Position numbers and translations under genes: made by a program
Notes under the pieces: generated by a model
What the model saw: the letters and a program-made list of their open reading frames with translations, nothing else
Told to the model about the DNA's origin: nothing
Databases searched by the model: none
Shown here: positions 21,996 through 32,142 of the stretch, piece after piece
Layout: each line of letters starts with the position of its first letter
How positions within the stretch are numbered: the first letter of the stretch is position 1
Origin: Antrodiella citrinella
Taxonomy: Eukaryota > Basidiomycota > Agaricomycetes > Polyporales > Steccherinaceae
Direction: 5' to 3'
NCBI GenBank assembly: GCA_004802725.1
Contig: SGPM01000012.1
Coordinates: 62,001 to 126,000, forward strand
DNA length: 64,000 bases

Positions 21996-23712
21996 TCAAT
22001 CATCATCATCCATCAACTCTGCCAGTTCTCGCTCTTCTTCCTCAGACATCTTGTACGCCTCTGGCATTTCCACAGGTACTGGTTTCTCCTCTACCGGCTT
22101 CGGCGGAGGCGGCTTCAACAAATCTGGAACTTGCACATCAGTCGAAGGTCGCAACATGCATAGCACATGTTACATACCGCTCAGCCGCCACTTCCGTATC
22201 GTCCTATCCAGACTCGTACTGATCACCCACGGTTCCACCAGGGTCTTCCCATCCACTGTCGTCTGTCGCATCCAAAGTTTCAGCGCCGTGACATCGTGCC
22301 AGTGCGCATCTGTCTCGCCCAGGAGCTCTGGTTCGTCTGGAGCAGAGATGTCGTACGCTCGGATGATGTCCCCGGATCCGGTGAGTAGGTATGGTTCTCC
22401 GAGAGGAGTGACGCTTAGCGGGAGGATGGCTTTGACTGCTTTTGGGTGCGTTAGGGGTGGTGTTGGTCGTACGGGAGGATCCTGGGGGACTAAAGGGTGC
22501 TGAACTACTTGTGCAGTCTCGTCCGACGAAGCTGACAAGCCACATCAACGGTGTGAAGACACGTAAGGAAAGAATCGGGCATACCAGTCCAGACGAAGCC
22601 ATCGCCATAGATGATCTCAACCACACCCGTTCTGTGATGATTTAGCTCATCCTGCAGCGTAGCCTTCCACCGCGGCGCGCTGACGTTGAGCTCCTTGGTC
22701 AGTTTCCATACTTTGATGACACCCATCGTGTCCGCGGTATACAGGATCGCAGAGTCTGCCGACATCGAGCGTGCATCGAGACATTCAACTGGGCGTGTGT
22801 GTGCTGAAATCGAACCGATGGAAGGAAGAGGGTTTCCGGAGGTGTAATTTGTGAGATCCCTTGAGTGAGAGGGATGGTAGGTCAATCTTGTTCAGTCACT
22901 CAAACCTTGACATGGCGCACCAGAAGCGGACAATCTTGTCTGAACTCCCAGAAACCAGCAGGTTGCACGAGGGTATTACCAGTAATGTCTTGACAAAGTC
23001 CGAATGTGCAGGTGTGGATGATATGAGCTTGTTAGTCTGTGTGTATGAAGAACGTTAGGTCTTCGCCGGCCAAGAATGAACCATCGTCGGGTTGACCTCT
23101 GTGTCCCAGATGTTAATCGACTATACGACGCGTTGTTGAGCATGGGAAGCCGTGACACGACGCGTGAGGTACTGACCTTGTCCCAAGAGCCCGATATCAC
23201 TGTCTTCCCATCCCCCGAACCCGATATTTTGTCAAAGAAAGTGAGTGCGGTGACGGGAGCGGTGTGACCGCGTAGTCGCTGCACTGTTCCGCCAGTCTAA
23301 CACGCAACATATGTGAATCACTATAGATGGAGATCTTAATGTTAATAAGCTCACCTCGAGGTCAACCTTTCGTACGATGGATGTGTTCTCTGCGATCCAC
23401 ACATGTTGTCCTTGGACACGAATGGCGAGCGCGATCCCAGTCAACGCGATCGGTGACCCCAGATCCTTGATCTTCTCCGCCTTCTGCCTGCGTTGCTGTA
23501 ATGACGCTTCAAATTGAACTTCAGTCGTCTTGTGTGATGGAAATTCTCACTTCATCGAGAACCAGTTCAGCTTCCGCTCTGAAGAAGTTGTCCTTGTCCG
23601 CCAGGGATCGCATCCGGGTGGTTGTGTTCAATGGTCGTTCATCGGGGTCGTCTACCACAGAGCCTCTGTTGACATCCAACGGTCTTTCATCCGGATCCTC
23701 GTATGCCGCCAT
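21996..23712 (-). CDS. WD40-repeat protein, function unknown
   Basis: 439 residues. Eight exons: 23551..23712, 23355..23495, 23177..23296, 23097..23120 (24 nt), 22921..23036, 22585..22859, 22178..22531, 21996..22123. After an acidic start containing DDPDERPL and an EAELVLDE helix, at least five WD-type blades are readable: RLRGHTAPVTALTFF with ISGSWDKSINIWD; SDFVKTLLVIP with SGSSDKIVRFW; SAHTRPVECLD with TADTMGVIKVWKL; a GSGDIIRAYDI blade; and a last one ending STSLDRTIRKWRL. The C-terminus is Pro-rich then acidic (EEEERELAELMDDDD). It is most likely a protein-interaction scaffold; I cannot assign a complex. Its start faces the gene at 23896 across 183 bp. Confidence 0.82.
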
Positions 23713-23895
23713 GATGTGTGTCTGAGGATGATGGCGGTTCGTAGAAGAGGATGTCAAGGTGCCGAAAATGTAACACCGATTGGCCGGGCCGGGCCAAGAT
23801 AATCGACTGAAATTTAGGGATGGACCTTTCCTTCCTACTAGTACCACAAGCTTCCTACTCGCCACGATCTATTCCTTTCATCCTTTTATACCACA

Positions 23896-24761
23896 ATGAG
23901 TGGACGCCTGGCTTCCTTCCGAGGTCCCTCTACACCGACATCATCCCCAGTTTCCCAGGCAAAACAACCTACAACTCCGCTTTCACCAACCCGACTTGCA
24001 GAATCTACACATCATCGGAAAGTCCGCTCTTTGCTGCTGGAAATTCGTGGCGTGGCGGAGACGTGGGATGGCATCGTGCTGGTGGAGGGCATAAGGGCAG
24101 CGAAAAGTTTGGTCGATACGCGAACGGATTTGGAGTGCGTCTCCTCAATTGCAACCTATGTTTTGTTTTTGAATCTTGGACTCGTGATGTAGGAATGAAT
24201 TGTCTATGCTACCTGCTGGTACACAGCCAACCCACCACTTCGTGCAACCTAAACTTGCTACTGCAGAGAAGCGGATAGCAGAGCTTGACCAAGTGATTGC
24301 AAAGCTAGTAAGGTCATTTTTTACTCTCCACCGTTGAAGTTCGAACGCGTACTATGGCACAGCAAAAGCAATTCAATCGAATGAACATGTTGGTTGAACA
24401 ATTGGAAACTTTGTTCCACGAGACCCACAAAACCAAAGGCACGCAAGCCGTGCAGGAACCTCTGTGGGCCACATGGTCTCTTGAGAAATTCGGTATGTCG
24501 TCCCAGTTGCTCTCCAAACATGGCGGCCTGACATACGAGACAGCTTCCTCGGTGCCCAATATCCTAAACCCGTACCATCGTTCTCTCAGAATGCACGCGG
24601 ATATCGTGGCTTTACTCCGTCCACATTCAGTTTCGTTCGAGGCCTCGCGAGATGCGCTCACACAATGGGTCTCAGAACCGTTCCTGGAGGAAGACGGATG
24701 GGACAACTACTGGGAAGACCTCTGCGAAGCAGAAATAGATCGTTGGAACGTCGGGAAATGA
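23896..24761 (+). CDS. Conserved-looking coiled protein, unknown family
   Basis: 250 residues. Exons: 23896..24134, 24193..24307, 24363..24761; phases agree. I do not recognise the family. The first 40 residues are Ser/Pro/Thr-rich and probably disordered. Residues about 45-140 form amphipathic helices with heptad character (VRSLLLEIRGVAETWD, RIAELDQVIAKL, FNRMNMLVEQLETLF). The C-terminal half is a compact mixed region containing NILNPYHRSLRMH, ALLRPHSVSFEA and a Trp/Asp/Glu-rich end (DNYWEDLCEAEIDRW). The helical middle suggests a subunit of a larger assembly, but that is inference. It converges with SYF1; their stop codons are only about 75 bp apart. Confidence 0.7.
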
Positions 24762-24835
24762 CGTCTGGAATCGATTGACGTTTGCGACAACAAGCAAAGA
24801 GATAAAGCACAACGCTAAAAGCTACAGTAAGACAC

Positions 24836-27800
24836 CTACAAATCCTCGTCGTCCGAAATATGAATCTCATCTTGATTCGTTGGGGCACCTGCAGGGGCAT
24901 CCGGCTCCTCGCGCTGCTCGATGTTAGGGTTGGATTTCGCCGCGACGAACGCAGGACCCGGTTTACCCCCACCAGCTTGGCGTTCAGTAGCAGCCATAGG
25001 ATCTGCTATTTCCTCTTCGTCTTCTTCGTCGTCCTGCCCATTCTCCTTCACAGCCATCTGTGCAGCCAAATACGACGCCTCTGTATTGAACTGCGCCTGG
25101 ACACTGCGCTTGATACGCAGCATCTCCCTGAACGTGTCCTCCGATCCAGTCTCGATCTCAAAGCTGTTCCATTCTGCCCAGAAGTTCGGGTTGACGCGAG
25201 GATCGCAGAACTGGGAAGCGTGCGCATAGATGGCGCGTGCACGGTCGATCTCGCCCAGCTTACGCTCCATGGAGGCGAAGCGTAGGCACATCTCGGCAGT
25301 CTGCCTGTCTGGGAGGATCTCCAGAGCGCGTTCGTAGATAGGTCGTGTAGCGGGAAGACCGTAGTTTTCGGTGGCTTTCGCGATGTAGATCGTAAAGAGC
25401 TGCATACGCAATTAAATTAGCATATTTCCGCGTATCAGTGAGTGCGCGACGTACCTCAAACTTGTCGTTATCAGTGACCACACCAGTAGCACGGTCGTAG
25501 ATGGACATAGCACGTTTGATGAGTCCGTGTTCTTCCTCGAAGGCGGCGTACATCATGAAGATGGGCTTGCACGACTTCTCTGGACACTTTTCCAATGCTT
25601 GTTCGAAGAGGTCACGAGAACGTTCTATCCTGGCGCCACTCTGTATGTGAATGGTCAATGCGTGCTCCACATAATTTCCGATAGGTTGACTTACATAGCG
25701 CTTCATGAACTTCGCGAGGTAGATGTTCCAGATCTCAAAGGACACAGGGAAAGTGAAGAGTTCGACACCTCGCTCGTATACCTAGATATATGGTCAGAGA
25801 TCTGCCAGTGGCATCCAAATGTCAGACAGACGTACCTTGAAGCTATCCTCGAAGTACTCATTCTCCTCCAGAAACGCAGCATAGTTCACAATAATCTGTG
25901 CATTCGCAATGCGGAGCTCCAGAATCTTGTCATATACGGCTTTCGTCGAGGCAACCGCGCCGAGAGACTCTTCCAGATCGACATAAAATGACCACAGCTT
26001 GAGAGACTTGAACAAACGGGCCTGGGCGGAAAGCGTCTGACACACGAAAGGTGTCAGGAGCAACACAAAGGGACATGCAGGAGCAAACATACGTGATCGT
26101 GGTAGTTGATCTTCGGGTTCTTGGGAACAACCGCTGCCCTCTGCATTACCCGAATAGCCTCGTCGTAGTTTCTGTCGTCAAAGTAAATATACAACCAGGT
26201 GATATATAGTTTCCGTGCTTACTCGTGTCGCACCTCGAGCTCGGACCATTCACACCAAACTTCGGCCAGATCGTCGACGTTCTTGAAGTTGACCTTGGTA
26301 GCTTTCTCCAGAACTTTACGAGCACTGTCCAGGTCTGCTTCTGCTTGCCCAGTGGTGCCTCCATCCTCGTAGAACTTGGCAAAGTTGATGTACAGACGGT
26401 GAAAGTTGGCCGTTGCTCGTCGTGGATTAATGATAGACAGAGCGTTCGTATATGTTTCTGCGACCTGGCAAAGAAGCATGATGAGCGATACTCTTACCAC
26501 TTACAATGATGCGACGTACTTTCTCATCGTTCTCTCCCCACAATGCCACCCGCTTCTCCCACTCCTGTACATCGTTTGCGTTTCGTCTGATCAAGACGTC
26601 GTTCACCAGGAAAGGTCTACGATCCATCAACTCTTCGAACTCCTTCATCTTGGCATCCAACTCCTCTTCGGGATTCTCTTCATCGTCCTCGTCATCTTCT
26701 TCATCCGGGTTTGCCAGGCCTTCCATCATAGCACTGATGAGACTCTCAGAGAACTCAGCATATGAGTCAAAGATCTGCGTAAAGTCCCGGATAGTCAACA
26801 CAGAGGCGATACCCTTCTCGAAGATGGCTTGTGCGCGGTCAAACTCGCCCCGCTTGATCCAGTATGTCGCCAATCCAGTCCACAGTCGTCCAGCTTGGTC
26901 TTTATAGACTTGCAGGCCATCTTGGAAGATAATATGCTCGATGTTCAACTTCCTAGTCGACAGAGGATCTTCATCCTCGTCATACGTGGGGAGAGCTTTG
27001 CCCTGGGCATCGACTACGACTGCAGGTCCTGCAAATCGAATGAGGTCGCCCGTTTTCGAAACAGCCTGTGGCTCAGTCTGGTTGGCTGAAGCGGCCTGCG
27101 CAGCCTCCTCCTTGGCAGCGATTTCGGCATGGGATGCTTCTGTCTCGTCCACATCCATCCCGACGTTTTCGGCATATTGTTCCATTACGTCGAGGAAGTC
27201 GCATAGTAGCTGGTAGGGGCTCTTTCCCTCTGGGCTAGTGTATTCCCCTCTTGCAGCCTTCCGTGCAAGTGAGAGCAGGAGCTTAGCTGTTTCTAGCGGT
27301 CGAGGGAAAGGATTTTCGGGGGAGAGCAGGAGAGCAGTGTATCGTTCTATGATACTGGGGTCGACAGAAAGGTATCGACGGTAGACGGCGACGGTGGTGG
27401 CGCCACCTTTGCTTTCTGCCCAAAGAAGGTAGCGTACCCATATACGTGAGTGCAGCGAGGGCGGGAGAGTACGCAAAGCACGGTCGTACGTGTGACGGGC
27501 ATGCGAATGCGAAAGGATAGGCGGGCAGAATGGGTGGTTGAATATTGAGAGGTAGAGTAGCCATAGACGAGGCATCTATTGACGTGTCGCGTCATGTTAG
27601 TACTGCAGTGTTATGTACAACACTGTAAGGCGCACCTTTGGGAGCCACATGAGTGCACGCTCAAATGTTGCCACAAGAGCTTTCCACTCTTCCCAACCAA
27701 CAACTCCATCAAGACCCCCTCCCATTGCTCCAGATCCTCTTTCTCCTCCTCCAAGGCCTCTCTCATCTCTGGAAACTTCTTGCGACCACCGGCTCTTTTC

Positions 27801-28210
27801 TTGATGATCAACTTCCCAAGGACGAAGGACATACGGGTTTGAATGTATGACCTCCATAACTTGAATGAAGTCGGGAATTGCGCGAGAGCAGCTTCATACA
27901 AATACGTGAGCCGTTGGAAGGTTTTGCGCGGTGTTGGCGACGAGAGGGGACCAAGAAGAGCAGCAATGTCCAATGTCAGGTCGGAAGGACCCTCCAGCTT
28001 TTGTGAGGAAGAAGCAGTTTCCTTGACATTCTGGATAGCGGTCCACCAATGCCGGAAGGAGGAAGGATTGCGAAGCAAGTCCTCTTCTCGATGAAGATCC
28101 TTAGTAGTGACAAGGTCTGGTACTTTCGTGGGGGTCGGTACCGGAAACGAGATCGTCAGCTGGGCCGTCAGTTCCTCTAAAGACGACGTCTTTGATACAG
28201 CGGTCGGCAT
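24836..28210 (-). CDS. SYF1: Pre-mRNA splicing factor Syf1 (XAB2 homolog), frameshifted in this sequence
   Basis: HAT-repeat scaffold of the Prp19/NineTeen spliceosome complex; about 996 residues if one base is restored. Exons: 27636..28210, 26520..27575, 26464..26223, 26171..26093, 26036..25836, 25781..25695, 25640..25455, 25399..24836. HAT motifs run throughout: FKLWRSYIQTRMSFVLGKL, ALMWLPK then PRLWLLYLSIF, RIWVRYLLWAE, AEVWCEWSELEVRHENYDEAIRVMQRA, LKLWSFYVDLEES, FEIWNIYLAKF, IFMMYAAFEEEHGL, and FWAEWNSFEIETG. A conserved acidic C-terminus ends ISDDEDL. Exon 1 is 575 nt, one short of the phase required. The reading shifts from DLEQWEG to GLDGVVGWEEW at a run of five C on the + strand (27715..27719). 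Confidence 0.93.
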
Positions 28211-28434
28211 TGTCGAGAGCGATTGAGCAACGAGTTCAAGAGTAAGAGTTGGCAAACTTGAAGCTTGAACGCGAAAGTGTTCAGCAGAGCCGAAACACGT
28301 GACGAAGGCGCCTCACGTCATTTCGAATGAGTGTGAGTACCTCTCGAGTGAAGCGAACCGCAGTGGTACTCTTGACCTTGCTCCCGTTTCCCATATATAT
28401 CAGCTGTTTCTGTATCGTATAAGTACACCATATC

Positions 28435-29837
28435 ATGGTATGTTTCCTGTCGAATGCCCCCCCACCCCCACCCCCCCCCCAAAAAAAAAAAAGTCACTGA
28501 CACGCTCCGCTAGCACGGTGTCAAGCGTGTGCAATATTCCAAAGAGGTTTTGGAAGCCCGCAAGCAACGCGATCAGGCCAGGCTCAAAGACTATCTAGCT
28601 TTGTACGAACAGGTCTTTCAGAAGGTGCGATTTCAGTCCTCAGTACGTGAGGTTGTTTAATCTGAGACTTGCTCGTAGAGGAAGAACAAAGATTTCAGCC
28701 AAGATGCCTTCGACTCTACAACTAACATTCTGCGAATGAATCCGGAATTATATACCATCTGGAACTACAGGAGAAACGTCATGACGAATGGTATATTTCC
28801 TGCAAGGTGCGCACGGCCCCATGTCGTCACCTATGTCTTCACACTCAACGCCATCGAATGGTAGTGACCCGTCGAAAGTCAACGACATCCTCAGTGATGA
28901 CTTGTCTCTCACGTTCGCGTTGCTCAAGGAGCATCCTAAGGTCTATTGGATATGGAGCCACCGAATGTGGTGCTTGGAGCACGTACCGGATGGTCCAACA
29001 GACGACCAGCTGAAAGGATGGAAGACTACGAATTGGAAGAAGGAGCTTTTCGTCGTTGAGAAGATGCTGGACGCCGACGCGCGGAATTGTGGGTTGTCAC
29101 AGGCATATCTATTGCATCACTAACTTTGCTATTGTAGTCATGGCATGGAATTATCGGAGGTACATCTTGGGCAACATGGATCCACCGCCGCCTCCGTCCG
29201 CTGAATTAACATATACAACTAAGAAGATCGAGGCGAACTTCTCTAACTTCAGTGCTTGGCATCAACGCTCGAGGGTGCTCATGTCTCTGTGGAAAGAGGG
29301 CAAGCTCGACGAGAAGACATCCAAACAGACTGGTGAGCATGACACGGTCTGTTCGCGAGGACTCGTCGCTAATGATACAACAGAATTTGAACTAGTACAG
29401 AATGCTATGTACACCGACCCGGACGACCAGAGCGTGTGGATATATCATGCATGGTTGATTGATGCTGGTACGTACACATTGTTCGCGAGTTGCCGCCCCA
29501 GTTTATCTCAAGTGCTCAAACAGGGGAAGATACCGCTCTGCTCCGGAGAGAGATCACATCGATTCAAGAACTGCTAGATGAACAACCCGATAGCAAGTGT
29601 ACGTGTGTCGAGACACATGGTCTTATCGTCGCTGATCTCCCAATTACAGGGTGTATGGAGTCGCTTGTCCGATACAAGAGGCTCATTTTGGAGAAGCATT
29701 CGGACAGCTTGGGCCCTGAAGAGAAAGAACAGCTGCTTCGCGAATGCACAGATCATCTCAGGAATTTGGAGGGCATAGATTCTCTCCGGCGCAACCGGTA
29801 TCGTCAAATATGCGAGTGGCGTTTCACATTTCTATGA
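28435..29837 (+). CDS. BET4: Rab geranylgeranyl transferase alpha subunit (Bet4)
   Basis: Alpha subunit of protein prenyltransferase type II, which adds geranylgeranyl groups to Rab GTPases; 335 residues. Exons: 28435..28437, 28514..28624, 28679..28806, 28865..29088, 29138..29332, 29384..29467, 29524..29598, 29650..29837. The first exon holds only the ATG; joined to CACGGT it gives MHGVKRVQYS, the start typical of the family. PPTA repeats are visible: NPELYTIWNYRRNVM, HPKVYWIWSHRMWCLE, then AWNYRRYILG, NFSAWHQRSRVL and DDQSVWIYHAWL. In the third, the usual His of FHAW is Met here (FMAW). The first intron carries a long C-then-A homopolymer. Confidence 0.9.
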
Positions 29838-30024
29838 CTGGACATTGCTGAAGACCGGCTTTCAGTGCAGGACATTCAGGCCAAGTAGCACTCTCCCCCT
29901 AAACGACGCACGCATCAAGGATATTACGGCATACTATATTGCGATCTCATAGCACACCACACTGTACAACACATTCATTCGCATGCTCCGTATCCTACAC
30001 TGATTGCTGGGTTCGTGAGGACAT

Positions 30025-30240
30025 TTAGCACTTGCAATCGCCGGGCTTGCAGGCGCAGCTGTATAGACAAGGTAAGCCATAAGTTCACGATTGAAAGGGA
30101 TGACCACGTACCTAGCACCGCAGTTGCAAGTGTTAGAGCCGCATCCATCAGCGTTCTTGGGAACAGAGACGTTCTGTCGGAGACATGCTTAGCAACATTG
30201 TCGACACCGACGATGGACTATGGGTACTCACAGCGATCAT
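30025..30240 (-). CDS. Metallothionein, 34 residues
   Basis: A tiny Cys-rich metal-binding protein split over three exons: 30232..30240 (9 nt), 30112..30173 and 30025..30058, all phase-consistent and with GT-AG borders. The protein begins MIANVSVPKNADG and ends with the fungal metallothionein core: CGSNTCNC, then GASCACKPGDCKC. It has seven cysteines in CxC and CxnC spacing, with no aromatic residues or His. Metallothioneins of this type buffer copper, zinc or cadmium. A TATAAG box lies 90 bp upstream. Copper or oxidant induction is expected from the family, but no regulator site is readable with confidence. Too short and too split for ordinary ORF finding, but the Cys pattern makes chance unlikely. 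Confidence 0.88.
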
Positions 30241-30326
30241 TGTGTCTGGTTGAGAAGAATGTGGTTGGTTTGGTTGGTTGGTTGTGGTGGTCAGGTAGCT
30301 GGTGGAGATGGGCTCATAGTGGGAGC

Positions 30327-30335
30327 CTTATATCT
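30327..30335 (-). promoter_or_regulatory. TATA box of the metallothionein gene
   Basis: GATATAAGG on the minus strand, about 90 bp upstream of the metallothionein ATG at 30240. Strongly induced fungal genes commonly have such a box. Position and orientation fit; function is inferred. Confidence 0.5.
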
Positions 30336-32142
30336 GATCGGTGTGTGGTCGTGTTTACGGCGCCATCTTGGCTCCATCTCCCAAATTCGGTGAGCTCAGT
30401 CACCCCGATCATCCATAAAATCCCTCATGCTAATTCACCGGGATGACATATTAATGTCGTCGCTAAAATCGCGCGGGTACGCTGAACATGAAGGCCATCT
30501 TAGTGTACCTGCCAGTGCCACAGCCGCTATTATTGGACCGTCCAAGAGACCCAAGTCAGCGGCGTCCCGACTGGGCACAAAGTGTTCAGTGAAAACGCGG
30601 CTGTGAATAGAATAGCAGCTATTCGGTGACAGGTTGGTTGAACGTTGAACGGCAGTGTCGTAAGTGACTCTTTCCTAGACGCAGGCAAGATGGCTCATCA
30701 TATAGTTGTGCATGCCTAGTTGAAGTTGTTCTTTCGCGTTCTACGTCCTACGAAACCGACCGAACGCATACCCGTGATATTTTGCGGCCATGAATTACCT
30801 CTTGGGCGAACGACTTGGCTTGGCTTTTCTCAATACACGCAACGAATAGACAAGCTTGTCTCTTTCTCGGGCCAGGGCTGATTGCGCTGCTCTGCAGTGA
30901 GAATTGACCGGATCTCAGTCTCCAGGAAGCGTAACTGGCCGATGTGCCATGCACTGTTCTTTGGACGGCATGAAGCGGGAGGAGGCTAAGACTTATCAAG
31001 AGTCTCCAGGATCTTTGCCCGTAGGCACCCTCTGCTATTCTTGCGTCCGCACGCTGATGTTCGATGTGCTTCTAGCAGAATGTACTCAATGCTGGCTCTG
31101 TTTTCTGTTCTCAGTGGCTGTGAGGCCATGACATTTCTAGGTCATGGGCTCCGCGGACGTGGAGCGCCGATGGAAATATACAGAGCCACAACGACATCTC
31201 CTCCCAACCTTCACCATCGTGTAGCCCTAGATTATTGCCGATCTTCTCCGCTGTCTGCTCAGTTGCGCTAGCATCTGACATCTGGACGCGCCATTTTAGC
31301 TATGCGGCCCGTTGTGAATACGCGGTTCGACGACTATCGGGCTTGGAAGAACATACAGCGGTATGTTTTAGATACGTTACCTTCAACGTGACCACAACGG
31401 CGCTGACAAACATCGTACGCTTTGCCACGTTCCAGAGCCTTGTTGATTGACATTTGACCTGGGAAAACGAATCGCACCGTGGTTATCGTCATTCATGCAG
31501 ACGATCGAGACTCAGACGGGATCTGGACGTCTTGCGACGACTGTCTTGTCTCGCATGATAAAGGCTGCATGTTGACGGCGAAGTATCGCTTGGCGTCCCA
31601 AAGCTTGGCCCCGGGCTTTGAATCAAATGCAGCGTGCACGCGTTCGGGCTGGCCGTGTCCTCATTTGATCTGCCTACCTCCCATCTGCTGTAGGCGTACT
31701 GCTTGCAGAAGCAAGGCAAGTGGATCTGGTGATGTGGAGACGAAGCGAAGGTATTGGGTAGCCGTGACGGAAGTAAGAACTTTTTATGAGGGTAGTTCGC
31801 GAGTCTTCGCGGGAGACTCCATTCATTCTGTAGCCGATGGTGTCAGTTTGCGATTGTTGTGTTAGATATGTTTGCAGAGGATTTGTTGTAGGTGTTTGTG
31901 ACGACAATACGCCGTCGTGAAAGACTTTTGTTCTTGCAACGAGCAAGGAGGGCGTGTGTGTGTACGTACTCGGAGAAAGCCGAATCACCTCGTGTAATCA
32001 ACGAGGAGCGTGTGCGCTGAAGAAACGACCTTGCGAGCTTTGTCCATCTCGTTCTCCGCCATCCCTATCTCTTCCTCCTCCCATCTTCACCCTCATCCAT
32101 AGGCTCTCTGCAGCTGCTATCCAAATCGTTCTGCAAAACGCC
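30336..32142. other. 1.8 kb region without a recognisable gene
   Basis: Lies between the metallothionein promoter and the Ge-1 start. The ORFs in it are short, Cys/Arg/Ser-rich and without splice continuity. The last 100 bases before 32143 are C/T-rich leader. It may hold long regulatory sequence or an unrecognised non-coding transcript; I see no repeat or RNA fold that I can support. Confidence 0.45.

Noticed and set aside
25527..25991. 154-codon plus-strand ORF
   Set aside because: Antisense of SYF1 HAT exons.
28470..28492. Poly-C/poly-A run as a possible poly(A) insertion of a retroelement
   Set aside because: It lies inside a short intron needed for BET4, with no element sequence or target duplication around it.
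31954..32142. Possible N-terminal extension of Ge-1 in the same open frame
   Set aside because: It has no conserved character, is C/T-rich like a leader, and the ATG at 32143 (CCATGG context) starts the plausible protein.
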